DNA from: Lepidodermella squamata | Lineage: Eukaryota; Gastrotricha | Length of the DNA stretch: 64,000 bases | NCBI GenBank assembly: GCA_047495785.1 | Contig: JBLDXI010000014.1 | Span: forward strand, 1-64,000 | Direction: 5' to 3' | Part shown: piece after piece, positions 1 through 12,100 of the stretch | Position numbering within the stretch: position 1 is the stretch's first letter | Layout of the letters: every line of letters starts with the position of its first letter | Made by a program: the position numbers and the translations under genes | Notes under the pieces: generated by a model | What the model was told of the DNA's origin: nothing | The model's database searches: none | Seen by the model: the letters and a program-made list of their open reading frames with translations, nothing else

Positions 1-900
1 ATCTCGTGAGAGTTCCCTATCCATATCCCCATCTCTAACCATATCTCTATCTCTATCTCTATCCCTATCTCTATCTCTATCTCTATAGCTATAAAATAGA
101 GCAAGGTCAAAGTCCAAGGTCGAATTCTCGCGCCTTAATGCCACGTGGCGCCAGTAGAAGGGAAAAAAATGGCGGTGCTACTTCTCTGTTATAAAAGCAC
201 ACTAAAAACTGCATTGAAATCATTCATCCAGCTTTTATTTCTAGCAAAGAAAGCAACGAAAGTCACTGATGAGCCTGCTACCCACAGGCGAAACCGGTCT
301 GACGTTTTTTCGGGTGTTGCTATTTGTCATTAATGATCACTGTTTACTTTGTGTTTGCTTATTATTTTCGATTAACCACATTGAGAGCCTTGCAAAGGCT
401 GCTATTGGTATCTGCTTCCCTTCAAGGGTGGCCTTTCCAGTCATGCTTCCCTATATGGGTTGCCTTTTGTAATTTGCTTCCCTATGTGGGTGGCTTTTCC
501 AAATGTTTGGTAAGCTGTAACCATCGACCTACCTACCAGAGATTTACGAGATGGTAATAAACGAATTTACAATTGTGGCTCATTGAATGAAGCCAAAAGG
601 GAAAGGATTGAACGCGTTGTTGAGACATGAGGCTTGATAAATCGAATCTTTATCACGACCTCATTTCATCCCTACATCAGAAGTGTACCCATTCAAGACG
701 GTAATTGAGTTCTTGCTAGTGAATAGCACAGTGTCATGTCAGAGGCGGTTAAAACCGTGAATTTAACCTGCACCTCTATCTCCATCTCCATCTCCATCTC
801 TATCCTATCCCTATCCCTATCCCTATCCTCGGATAGGGCTAAAGCTATTGAAATACAGGCCTGGCTCTCTAGTAGCATTAGAGCTAACTGCCGGGGTGCT
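1..900. repeat. Degenerate hexamer tracts in gene-free sequence
   Basis: About 28-90 is a run of six-base units, mostly CTCTAT with CCCTAT variants. About 771-832 is a second run, passing from CTCCAT through CTCTAT to CCCTAT. These resemble degenerated CCCTAA telomere units, and perfect CCCTAA arrays follow at about 930. The remaining sequence holds no coding frame I would defend. Confidence 0.7.
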
Positions 901-929
901 TAGGCTACCTGTCTGGTAATTCTCTCCTA

Positions 930-979
930 ACTAACCCTAACCCTAACCCTAACCCTAACCCTAACCCTAACCCTAACCC
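930..979. repeat. Interstitial telomere-like array (CCCTAA)n
   Basis: About eight tandem CCCTAA units (TTAGGG on the minus strand). The array directly abuts the truncated end of the retrotransposon ORF2 that lies at higher coordinates. It is preceded at 900-929 by a short motif that recurs beside the second array near 3.04 kb. Confidence 0.9.
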
Positions 980-1638
980 AGCAGTTGCCTTTTGGGTTTC
1001 CTATTGGATTAGCGTGTTCGCCTACAACTTTTGAGTTTTTCTGGCTTTTAACTTGACCATTCAGGTCGCCCAGAATTATAATTTTACCTGACTTAGTCAC
1101 CAATCTATTGTATTCCAGCTGTAAATCAGAAATAAATTTGTCCAGTAATTTCGTGTCATTCGCCGCGGGTGCATAGACTACTATGACGCTGAAGGTCTCA
1201 CGATAGATTTTTAGCCTGGCCGACATTAATCGGTCGCTAACAAAATTTATTGATGTGACTTTGATAAATTTACATTTTTTTACGTACAATCCTGTCCCAG
1301 AACGGGCCGTCGCACCGTCATCCAGGCCACAATAATAAAAAATTCCAGAACCAAGGTTGATTGAGCCTTTCCCTTTCATACGATGCTCTTGCACGGCTAC
1401 CACGTGAAAATTTGCAAATTCATCATCCATCTCCCAATTTTTGTCTTTTTCGGTTCTAATATTTAGTGTTGCCAACAAAATCAATCTAAATAATTCATAA
1501 GCTTGGTGGCTACGAAGGTTCTTTTTGTTGCGACGTCTTTTAGCAGATCGTTCGCCTACCTGTTCATCTTCATCTGATCTCTCGTCGTTTCCTGTCTTGC
1601 ATTGATCAGAAAGTGTCAACAAAGGTTCGAAACAGTTT
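980..1638 (-). mobile_element. Non-LTR retrotransposon ORF2, apurinic-type endonuclease only, truncated
   Basis: The frame encodes the start of a LINE ORF2: an apurinic/apyrimidinic-like endonuclease that nicks target DNA for target-primed reverse transcription. Endonuclease motifs appear in order: LLATLNIRT, VVAVQEHR, RSGTGLYV, VIVVYAPA and IILGDLNGQ (the GDxN motif). The protein stops where the next conserved block would begin, because the DNA becomes TTAGGG repeats, read as alternating Val-Arg. The reverse transcriptase is absent. It follows ORF1 (1639-2604), in the usual LINE order; the frame also runs on upstream over ORF1, so the true start is uncertain. Clade is not resolved; Jockey, CR1 or L2-like elements would all fit. 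Confidence 0.85.
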
Positions 1639-2604
1639 TTAGTATCCACCGGTGTGTTGTTGTTGTGCGTTGTAGTTCGGCGTTGGCGGCGCGTGTTCGT
1701 TTCGTCGGTTGTCGCGTGCCATGCGCGGGTTGAAAAACTTGTTTTTGTTGTTATTGTTGCGTACGGGCGGCGCACGTGGTTGCACTGGTGCCGGGCACTG
1801 GCGCCAGTAATGACCTGGAGCATTGCAATTGAAGCACGTGCCAGCACGTGCCATCTGGTTAGTATGTTGTTGTTGCTGATTCTGCTGTCTGTTGGCCTGG
1901 TTTCCGCGATTGACCTCATTTCCGCCATTGTTGTGGACATCCTCGGGGGCCTGTCGATGTTCTTGACTACCCGGGTATTGTGAGCCACGACGGTTGTTAA
2001 CGAACGGCCGATCGACGGTCGCCGCCTCTGGCTTGATCCATGCTTTCTTTCGTGAATTGTAGAAAACCTCGGTTTTTCCATCTTTCACAATTCTGTTTCC
2101 TTGGATTTTCAGTTCCGCTTTGTCTGGGCGGTTTTCGATGTAACTCTTCGCTTCGTTTCGCACTTCTCGCTGATGGAACGAATAGTAGGGTTTCGCAAAA
2201 TGAGGCTTTTCCCATCGCAAGGAGATAGCATCGAGGACCCGCTTCGCATGGGATTGCGAATGGAACGTGACTCGATAAGTGGTCTTGCCCAGACGCTCGA
2301 AAACATCGAATTCCACGTCTTCAAGCAAATCATCAAGGACGTCAAAGATCTCCTCATCGGTAGCGTTCTCTGCGAAGCCCCCAATCACCAGCGACTTGCT
2401 GGCATCCGCCAATTCCAGCTGATGAAGCCGTCGACTGTGCATCGACAGCTCCTCCTCGAGCTTCGCCTTGCTCTCGTAGAGCTTGGCCACCTCCAAAGTT
2501 AGCCGAGAGTACAGCTGGTACCGCTTTTTCCAGTCAGTTGTTGAGTCGCCCTGCTCCATTGCCATGTCCATGGCCATCAGCTCGTCGATGATAGTTGTTG
2601 CCAT
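1639..2604 (-). mobile_element. Non-LTR retrotransposon ORF1 (RRM-like plus CCHC knuckle)
   Basis: A 321-residue ORF1-type nucleic-acid chaperone, starting at the ATG at 2604 (MATTI); the frame extends upstream without a stop, but this start is the best placed. An N-terminal helical stretch is followed by an RRM-like segment with SLVIGGF and a matching second half. A Gln/Asn-rich linker then leads to one zinc knuckle, CFNCNAPGHYWRQC, a perfect C-x2-C-x4-H-x4-C. LINE ORF1 proteins coat their own RNA. The open frame suggests the insertion is not very old, although ORF2 is cut off. Confidence 0.85.
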
Positions 2605-2779
2605 GATAAATACGTATGTAAAAATCAAATTAAATACTTTGAATCCTCGGAAAATGGAAATTGCACGCCGATTCGGTCTTGGCCAACACAAATTTGCCCT
2701 CTCAGCTATCGCAGTCGAATTCGCCTTAGAATTCGAAAATCGATACGCAGATATTTTCATTCATTGTATTCATTCTTTG

Positions 2780-3008
2780 AATACAAATTTTGTCTGAGTT
2801 CCTTTGAGCCATTTGTCGGGAATATTTATCGGATCTCAGTATTATCGCGGAGTGGTTAGGAACACATAATTTTTGTGATGAAGAATCATCATAAACATGA
2901 AAATGATGCTCATCTTGGATCCCTATGGTGGAGTAATGGTAGGGCCCGGTTTGACTCTCAATAAAACGAGAGGCCCCGGTTTGCAGCTCGTCTGTATTAA
3001 ACTATTAC
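2780..3008. other. Short gene-free spacer
   Basis: It lies between the LINE 5' side and the second telomere-like array. I see only a small hairpin near 2763-2790 (TTGTATTCA / TGAATACAA). Confidence 0.5.
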
Positions 3009-3010
3009 CA

Positions 3011-3119
3011 ATAACCCTAACCCTAACCCTAACCCTAACCCTAGGCTACCTGTCTCTGTCTGGTATTTTCCCTAAACTAACCCTAACCCTAACCCTAACC
3101 CTAACCCTAACCCTAACCC
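3011..3119. repeat. Two interstitial CCCTAA arrays split by a short motif
   Basis: CCCTAA arrays occupy about 3011-3043 and 3071-3119. The separating 30-odd bases (GGCTACCTGTCT...GGTATTTTCC) match the motif beside the array at 930. The right array abuts a reverse-transcriptase fragment. Confidence 0.9.
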
Positions 3120-3245
3120 CACCACCTCGGACAGAATATCAGGGCCCAAGCTATCAAACGCCTTTCGTACGTCAAGGAAAGCAACAGCCGCCTTCAGACT
3201 CGCGTTGCAGGCAGCTAACAGATCGTCAATTGTGGGGGCACGGTC
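3120..3245 (-). mobile_element. Reverse-transcriptase fragment fused to TTAGGG repeats
   Basis: The minus strand encodes a short stretch of LINE-type reverse transcriptase ending in AFLDVRKAFDSLGPDIL. This is RT motif A, with the first catalytic aspartate and the usual D-x-KAFD pattern. Translation then runs into Gly-Leu repeats from the TTAGGG array, so the element is cut just after motif A. At the other end similarity is lost near 3245, close to a near-palindrome GGGCACGGTCGTGCCC. It is not a continuation of the LINE at 1-2.6 kb. Confidence 0.75.
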
Positions 3246-3329
3246 GTGCCCTCCCGAAGAATGGAGAGAGGGTTGGGAAAGAACAGCGGCGAAAAGAGAA
3301 ATGGCCAGGGAAGAGGAAAAAAGGCACAC

Positions 3330-4296
3330 CGTCAGCCCCCTATATAATAAGGTCTACGCAGAATAGAAGAAAATTGGCAAAAGTGTACCTACTTTGGGTG
3401 TTTATTACAAGGCCTTAGCAGAAGATATTTTCGAAAATAATTATACCAGCATGTAGCTAATATCCCCAGCTGTGTAATGGTATAATTTATTTGCAAAGAT
3501 TCTACAGGTAACTTGTTGTTTTGTGTCACCGCGCGAAGTCAATTTTTACGTGGTTCCTTAAAAAGTGTGGACCCCCCCCCCTCAGTGTGTAAACGCAAAG
3601 ACCGAGCTAGCGGTTGAGTGAGGGGACGGATTTCACACCGACGAAAAATTTAAAATTTTGGATTTATAATTAAAATATAAAAATATAAATATTTCCATAA
3701 ATTAATTTTTGTTTTGGCGCTATTTTATTCAAACTTGCAACTTGCGCGCGCGCTTCGAAACTTGCAACTCCTTGTCAACTCAGACACAGTTCCAGGTTCG
3801 TTCTTTGAGGGAACCGCTGGTTTTCCATCGAGTTTCTCGCAAACAGACATTAAACCTTACGTCATAAGAGGCAACTTTGCTTCGTATAACAACAAAATAT
3901 TCATCAATTTCGTAATAAGTCATCAAGTCCTATTTTGCATGCGACGGCATCATGGGGACCGACGAAGCCTGCACTACGGACTTTAACTTCTTCAAGAACT
4001 TACGTAATAGGTACTCACTTATGTGCATATGAATGGTTTGATAAAATTGAAATATGGAGTTTCTGTGAAGAATTATCGAAATGTGGAAGAAAGAAGTGAA
4101 ACACAGTGATGTCGCCGGTTTATCGAGGGTTGAATTCTGAACCCCTCTCAATTATTATCACATGCAAGATAGCGCAGCATAATTCCTGATGTAATTAATG
4201 TCGAATAAGCCGGGGATGTCAGGGATCATCGCTGCTTCAACGAAGGGGCGTCGTCCATCCAGGGGGTATCGCTCTCCTATCTGTTCCTTGTATCGG
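3330..4296. other. Gene-free stretch, nothing recognised
   Basis: AT-rich sequence with a C homopolymer near 3572. Short open frames here lack codon structure or family motifs. Confidence 0.5.
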
Positions 4297-4995
4297 ATAT
4301 CGGAAGGAGTTACTGTGCCTTGATATCATAGGTTGTATCCAATATCCAAATTTGTGAGAATCTTAGACCATCTTCAGACTGATTATCGTAAAAATACCTT
4401 CAACTAAGCTCGCATCACAAGCTATTAACTGGGTATATTCGAAGAAATATGGTTCATTGAGCACCAAAACCGACCCGAGAAGCAAATAATACACAACCCA
4501 GCGAGCGTGCGCAGCACGCGAGCGCTAAATTCGAGATCGCCCTCTCTGCAAAAAGTCGTTCTTCGACACTAAAAATGTAAGGTTTCGCTTGAGTTCGCAT
4601 ACCTTGATCTCGATTTGTCATGCTCAAATTCGCGACAGCGAAATTGTAACACAGACAGCTTCAAGATTAGAAGAAAATGCGGACAGCTGCAAATAGCAAG
4701 GCAACTAGCTTCATGAAACTGCATCAAATTCCCTACAAAAAAGCTCCGCGTTGACTGTAGAGCCGAAGAATGAAGAGTCCCGATACCATTCTGCCACAAC
4801 TAGCAAACTGCATCAAATCCCGAGATGGCGCTTGCGCGCCATCTTTTTATCACTCGCCATTCTGAGCGGCGCTTCTCATGACACGGAGTCATTACAGTAT
4901 AAAGAAAGAAATACAAAAATAAACATGCCATGTTGATCTTTCCCTTTTTCCTTTAATTCCAAATATTCCTAAGGCACAGTAACTCCTTCCGATAT
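4297..4995. repeat. 25-bp perfect inverted repeat pair
   Basis: 4297-4321 and 4971-4995 are exact inverted copies (ATATCGGAAGGAGTTACTGT...). The right copy lies inside the interior of the 4728-6056 element and the left copy outside it, so the pair does not nest cleanly. Confidence 0.7.
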
Positions 4996-6056
4996 TACAC
5001 TGATGGATGTTGTACTCCTTGTGGGAAGGATGATATGCATTAATCAGAGTTCAGGAGAAACCGCATGATATGTCTCATCGCATTTCAGTAAGATGTTATC
5101 GGAATTAATATGAAGAGATGATTCCGTCCCCGTTAATGTATTGTAATTGATGTTGACAATTAAGAGCCGATCAGTTTGCATTTTCCACATGCACATTTCC
5201 ACATCCTCATATTTCACTATAGCGCACGCGTGACCATAGGATTGATCCGAAAATATTAAGTAACAATATTAACCACTGAAAATGCATGATATAAATAAAG
5301 AACTTCTAATGAATTGATTTGGCGTTTGATCAATAGGTATGTATTGTGTTTGAGTAAACCTCAAGTTTCTGTTTGGAAGTTGATGTTCATGACGATCTTT
5401 GATCAATGAAGCACAACATTTCGATCTGCGGCAATGCGGCTAAGGCTAGCGCTAGCAAAATTTCAATCATTAACTAGTAAACCCTATCGACATCAGCGAC
5501 ATTGGCAAGGTTTAGCAGCTGAAGTGGCGACATATAGCTTTACCGCAGAACATCAAAAATATTGGATTACTCTCAATTCATTAATGCGTTCAGGCATTTC
5601 AGCTCATTTCAGCTCATTAACAGCTCTCATGTGCGTCTCGCTAATCACTAGCACTGGGAAATATTTACTTGAGCTGCAAATAAAACGTGATTCAGGATAT
5701 ATGCCATCGGATCATGAAGTTGTGACAATTGGTTATTACGGCTTTTGTTACAATCCGAGGAGCTGCAGTTATTTCAATTATCAGCTTGATATAATTCGGA
5801 AAAAATATAGTAGTTACAGTGTTTACTGGGCACCAGCAAACTCTTGCTTTTAGTTTCAACATCTGGCCTCATAAAAAAAGTGTAAAGGCTGACGAGGTTA
5901 ATGAACAAGAAGCGCCGCTCAGAATGGCGAGTGATAAAAAGATGGCGCGCAAGCGCCATCTCGGGATTTGATGCAGTTTGCTAGTTGTGGCAGAATGGTA
6001 TCGGGACTCTTCATTCTTCGGCTCTACAGTCAACGCGGAGCTTTTTTGTAGGGAAT
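4728..6056. mobile_element. DNA-transposon-like element with 149-bp perfect terminal inverted repeats
   Basis: Bases 4728-4876 and 5908-6056 are inverted copies with no difference that I can find, beginning ATTCCCTACAAAAAAGCTCC. The flanks carry CAA on both sides (4725-4727, 6057-6059), a possible 3-bp target duplication. The 1-kb interior has a 139-codon open frame at 5434-5853 with no domain I recognise, so the element is probably non-autonomous. The identical arms imply recent movement or gene conversion. Confidence 0.75.
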
Positions 6057-6086
6057 CAACTTGAGGACAGAGCAGAATCGGTGTCG

Positions 6087-7549
6087 GGGTACGTTTCTTT
6101 ATTCTCAACAGATTTTGTTGAAAACAAGGCAAAAAACAGAGATCATTTCTTTATCCATTTATGTTAAAAACAACCATCGGTGAGTAATTCTTTATTCTGA
6201 TTTTGTTAGTAGCAAAAACAATAATCAGAGGCATTTCTTTATTCGATTTTTGCATTAACAAAATCTCGTTTATCAAATGAAACACTCGAATTTTGTTATT
6301 AGATTAAATCAATAAAGAAATGCATGGTTAGCTGTGTAACTGCTCTGGCGACCCGAGAAGTCAATGAATGTTACAATGAATCGGTAATATTTTGACGGGT
6401 TGCAAAATTTGGCCAATGGCCAACTGAAATTTCAGTCGGTATTGATGAGGGTCGTTAACTTTCAAACGGTTAAATTTTCAAAACTTCAAATAGGAAATCA
6501 GCGGGAAATATTGCAAGCCAGCGCTGTTAGCGTATGAGTGCCGTCATTTCAGCCGGGTCAAATCAGCCCGATGTTAAGAGCTTAGTCGAATCAGAACAAA
6601 AATGCCATTTTCACACTCAAAGGTGGAGACAGCTCGCATTAAAACGTTTCTATTTTTGGCGACATTTTTGCAGGTGACAAATAAGCAATACAGCCCCACT
6701 TATTATAATGTTGTCACTACGGTCCGAATCTTTGCCGACGGCATCGCTTGCATTAATCCCACCTGATTCCCCGTTATTTCAGCTCCGTCAAATCACTCCA
6801 AATCACTCAAATCAAGTCCACGATGTTAAGGACGAAATTATTTTTGGACGCTAAAATTAATTCATTCATTCATTCATTCATTTGTTCAAAATTAATTCAT
6901 CTTTTGCAAAAGTTATCATTCATTCGAGGACAACTTCAGCTGGCAACAGTGAAGCAATTTTGCCGAAATTTTCATCAACATTTGATCCGAATTTGTATTA
7001 AAACTGAGCTCGCATTTCGACTGTCATTAGGCTGATCTGTCCCTTGCGGATATGTCGCCAGCGAAAATGTCGCCGAATACCGATTTCGCACTATTTCGCA
7101 CTCGTACTATTCTCAATTACAAGTAATTTGTCACATAATCGCATAGTATAAAAAAAATGCCTGCGGTTTTGTCCCCTGCTGAAATGTCGCACGCCCATGA
7201 ATTAATAGGATTGCTGCTTGGTATAATGAATCATCAAGCATGACTTGGAGAAAATTAACGAAAAATTAGGTCATTTTCTTTTTTTTTGCCGTCGCTGGTC
7301 TGGGTCTTGATGCGTAGGACTTAGAAAAAATCGCTCCAAAAACGACTCGGCGAGTGGTTGGTAATTTCGGGCAAAAAACATGTTTAATGAATGAAACGCC
7401 ACTTGATTGTGTTAGTAGCTTTAACAATAATCCGAGTAAAGAAATGCGTTCTTGTTGAACTAATAATTTCAACAAAAATAAAGAAATGGTCTGTTTATGG
7501 CTTGTTTTGTTAATAATTTCATCTCTGTTGGAGATAAAGAAACGTACCC
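6087..7549. mobile_element. Inverted-repeat element with candidate TCG target duplication
   Basis: Both ends read GGGTACGTTTCTTTAT inward, and imperfect similarity continues about 200 bp (6087-6300 against 7380-7549), with repeated blocks of the type ATTTCTTTATT and TTTTGTTA. TCG flanks both ends (6084-6086, 7550-7552). No transposase frame is visible inside. The 3-bp duplication and GGG tips would suit a PIF/Harbinger-like non-autonomous element, as inference only. Confidence 0.55.
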
Positions 7550-9100
7550 TCGCATTTCTTGCGAAACCCGAACTGCAAGCAATCGCCTAGTATAATTAAT
7601 TTAGCGCAAAATTTCAAATTGCGGTCTTGACTTGTATTTTATAAATACATTTCAGCCTAAAATTTTCATATAATTTTTATTATAATAAAATGCTGATGTT
7701 GGCATGACGACGTAAAAATAATAAAACCAGTCCTGTTGCGTGTCCCCACACCTCAGCGCCCCCACGCGGCGTCGGCTGATTGTTTCATTGTAGAGTGTAT
7801 AAGAACCTCCACTTCCACCTCTGCCGGTCAGATTTCGGGGGACAGCGCTGCTGATGAGCACGGCATGCAGAACGTGCGAAGACTAGTGAACAGTTTTGTG
7901 AGAGGCGCCATATAACTATCTGGTGATTTTACTATCTTTTGTCCTATACAGCTTTTTAGTCTATTTTAGTCTATGTTTCTCTTCTTTTCTTGTCACTATG
8001 TTTTAGAGAAATCAGCTGATGGAGGAAGTTTACGCAAACCTCTTGTTTGTTATTGGCGTTTAACGGCTAACCATAGCCATCGCTTTCGCTTCTATTGCCA
8101 ATTGCCAACTACGAGTAGACAAGTGAACCAGCGGCGTCGGCTGATTGTTTCATTGTAGAGTGTCTAAGAAAAGTCTCCACTGTAGTAATTTTTATTAGCT
8201 ATTTGTCTCAGTCCTTCTCCGTTCGCTTGTCTTAACAAATGATACAGCCAGTTATGTTAGCGAAAATTGTCTATTTCTACTCGAATACCTATATTTGTCA
8301 CATTTTTCTCTACAATTTACGTTATTTCTGTTTCTATGTCTAAATGTCCTGCGTGTGTCAAAAAGTTGTCAACAACTTCACCGCAATGGAACTTTGAACT
8401 TTGAAGAGTCCGATGTGCCTTACCCCTTGCCCTTTTATGTGATATTGACTGATGTCACTCCCGGCTGGTTCAGCCAAGGTCTTTGGTTGATTTATGTAAC
8501 TTGTGTTTCGAGCTTCTGACACTGTCGCAGCCTTTTTAGTCCTCTAGGATCGTAGCCTGACTAGCTACTGCTTAATCGTCCGCAGTTTAGCCGGTGCCCA
8601 CACTACCCGTTAACCGTAAAGTCGTGTCTACCCGTGTGAGATCCACAAGACGTATCTAGCCGCGTGGAATCGGGGTATTGTGTCCATGCGGAGAGCTCCA
8701 GAATAAAGAAATCCGCTTTAGAAGCGAAAGTTAAAAAATGAAGAAGGCCTACTCTGGTTAATAAAGAATGAGTGGAAAGGTGAAAGAAGAAAGAAGCTTA
8801 TCTCGCAGTAACGCAGCAACGCCTTTCATCCTTTTCTCCACTTATTCTTCTGCCGATGCACACCCCGATACGAGATGAATGAACAAGATAGAAGAACCCG
8901 CCCTATATCTTAACAATGACATGTTGATTTGTCGTTTAGAGATGCTTTTACGAAATTAGCTTGTCTGCAAGCTGACTTTTACTTTAGCTCGACATGCTGG
9001 ATAAAAATGCTTCGAGTGCATATAACATATAATCGCATATCCAGTTCGGTTTACAGATGACAACAGCCTAAAGAGCTGGAAAGAAAAAAGATAAAAAAAT
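7550..9100. repeat. Upstream region of the LEKR1-like gene, with a 33-bp direct repeat
   Basis: Bases 7766-7798 and 8131-8163 are identical (GCGGCGTCGGCTGATTGTTT...), with weaker similarity for about 15 bases beyond. A copy of a dispersed short repeat lies near 8700. No coding frame is supported. Confidence 0.6.
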
Positions 9101-12100
9101 ATGGTTGACCAAACGATGTTTCCGGTACCGCAGCATCCTCTCCCCGAAGAGTTGGTTAAATTTGACAAAGAAGATACCGTTTGCCAATACTGTGGTGTTT
9201 CCTATTTGATTCTGCATGAGATAAAACAACTCAAAGCAGAACTCGCGGTAACTCTTCGCACTCTTGTATCATGCATTACTTCAATTTCTTCATCTTTTTG
9301 CGCAGAATGCCAGAAATGAAATCAGTGATCTGAGAGCATACCGAGAAATGTACAATGAGCTGCAGTTGAAATGGCAATCTCACCAGGATACGCTCGATAG
9401 AACTAAGCTTATGATAGCTGATAAAGATTCTTTGTATGTTGCGTTAATTTTCACGCTGACGTTCATTTATATGTGCTTCTCAGAATTCACAGTTTAGAAG
9501 ACCAAGTCTCCTTTCTGAGAAGCGATTACGGCCGCATTTCCACGCTGAATGAGGAACTGGAATCCGCAAAAAATCGCAACACTTTTTTGAGGTATAATTG
9601 ACATTAACTACACCCTCCAGAAAGTATCACTCAACTTACGGCTTGGTGTTGCAACAAAATATATTGATTGACTTTGAGTGCACAATGAAAGCTTGAGAAA
9701 TGAATTGTACTTGAGCGTTGCCGAAAATCATAACACAACACTTTTGCTTCACTGTCGATTTAAATCTGAAAATTGCTCTTACCTATCATATCTTTTCAAG
9801 TTCGCGATACGTTGATGTCTTTCGCCAAGTTGGCTCTTTAAAATCTCAACTGAACGCTGTCAAATCACTCTTATCAACAAATGACGCGCTATTCGCATCG
9901 CATTGCCTCAACTTCAATCGTAGATTTGACTCGGAAATCCAGAAAGGTACGTCGTGAAATTAAGTACTGCTGTTTTTTGTGAACGTTCTCGCTTCATTTC
10001 CTTCAAGTTATTGCAATCACCGAGCAGCGCCTCCAGGCGGAGCTCTCGATGCAGAAGCGCGAGCTGACTGATGACTTTCAACAGCAACAAGCTAGATGGC
10101 GCGAGTTGGAAGTTAGACTACGCGAAGCCGATGCCAACTCTGCACAGGAGCTAGTGAAATTGAAGTCCCAGTTGCTCAACAGATCAGAAGAAACGAATAC
10201 GAAGCTTATGGAACTAAACAGGTAAGAAATCATGAATTGATTGCGCCTTCAGGACCCGTCGAATATGTAACTCTTGGCCATGCTCAGCATTGAATGAGCA
10301 CGAATGGGTCAAATTTACACCCTTAAGCTGCCAAAAAACCTTACTTTACTTCAATTTTTTGCATGCAAAAACCGATCGGTTCAAAACTAGGTCCGCGGGA
10401 AAATTTCAAGTTTTTTGGGTAGCATAAGGACTGCGCGAAAAATTCCGGTCCACCTTAAATCGAAATGATCATTTTTATGGTGAATCTGTGGTATAACTAC
10501 ACCTAAATACACAAGCTGCACCCAGATCCAATACATGCAAAAGCTTCATGGTGCAACCATGGTTTATTGTTCTCAAGCGACATGCGGATCGCGCACCGTG
10601 GACCTGAGTGTTTTTGCGCAGTGTTGATGATGACTAAATTTTCGCCCTCTGGTTTTGCTCAGAATTTTAGGTGACTATAACCGGTTTTTTTTAATTAAAA
10701 GTACAAGCGCGCAGCCGCTAAGAATGCGTTTTAGCCGCTTCGCTTCGCGCGTTTTCCCGATCAATCACGAGCAAGAGACGCGTGCACTTTTCTCTTGTCT
10801 CCGCGTATCTCTTGCTACTTTCATGTCTCTTGTCTCAAATTAGTGATTGGGCAGGAGGCAGGAAGAAATCATGGAGATGAGAGAAAAGCGCAGGGCTGCG
10901 CAGCATTATGGGAAGAAGAAGGGAAGATTAGGAAGAATAGCTGTTGAATCCTAATCGTTTTTGAGCTTATCCGCCGAGTTTCAATTGATAAGCTAACCCG
11001 AAATTTACCCTCTTATTCCATAAGCTCGCGATTGTGTTTTGAACTCGATAGTCGATAGGGTGAAAAATCTGGTTGTCGGAAAGCCAAACTATAGCGCATG
11101 GTGCCTTAATCTATTAGGCATTGGTATTTGGTATTATAGGGATAATCAAATGAATGAATTTGTAATTTATCCAAGCTATAAGAACCTAGCCCTTTTCATA
11201 GAAATGCAGGTGGATCACTAAAAACTACATTGATGGTGAGGATAACGGAAAAAATTCAATAAACTGGTGGATTTTGAAGTTTTGGTTTTAGTTTTAGTCA
11301 TCCGCATTCGCCACGTTAACGTCAAAGATCAAGTTTCGAATTCATGGGCGGGTTTTATGTCTAAAAATACTACAAGTAACAAGCTTTAAAATTAATATGA
11401 GGTTGTCGCTCAAAAATTGTAATGGAAGAAAGTTTTACATGCATCCCAAATTTAGCATAAAAATTAGGAAAATTCGTAAATTTCGTGCTTTTAGACGCAC
11501 TCGCATTTTTGGCATATAGCCCAAAAACTGTGTATCGCAGAGAAAATTTGATTGCATCAGCAGATTCCTCATGAAAAACTGCATAAGAAACTCATGCAAA
11601 GTCGATTTTTGACAAAATTCACCTATCAAGCCTTCCTTGCGCTCTGGTGAAAATTTCTCGAGGCTCATTTTGTTACACAAATTTACTTTCTAAATTCGTG
11701 CAACAGAAATCCCAAAGCGGAGGAGAATTCAGAAAAGCTTCAGAATTCTTTTCATCTTGCAAACCGAGAATTCTGAAAGAAAGCTGAAATCCGCTTCGGG
11801 AGTGGATGGCGACAGAAGAAAGAATGAAGAAAACAACAATCGCATTATTTTAATTTTGATCGAACACACACAGGCTCGAAGCTGAGAACGACGCCTTGAG
11901 AAAGCAAATCGACGCCCTGAGAAACAGCATCATCGCTCTGGAAAACAACTTGCGAACTGAGCAGCAGCGGTTTGTCGAAATGCGTACTCTGGTTGACCAA
12001 AGAACGGCTGATAAAATCACGGTAACTATATTCTTATGATGCTCGATGATTGCTTATTTACTAATTTCAGCTTGACTCTTGTGTCCAGAAACTCGAATCT

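Noticed and set aside
5434-5853. 139-codon open frame inside the 149-bp-TIR element
   Set aside because: No motif, no introns fitting neighbours, and no transposase residues; kept only as part of the element.
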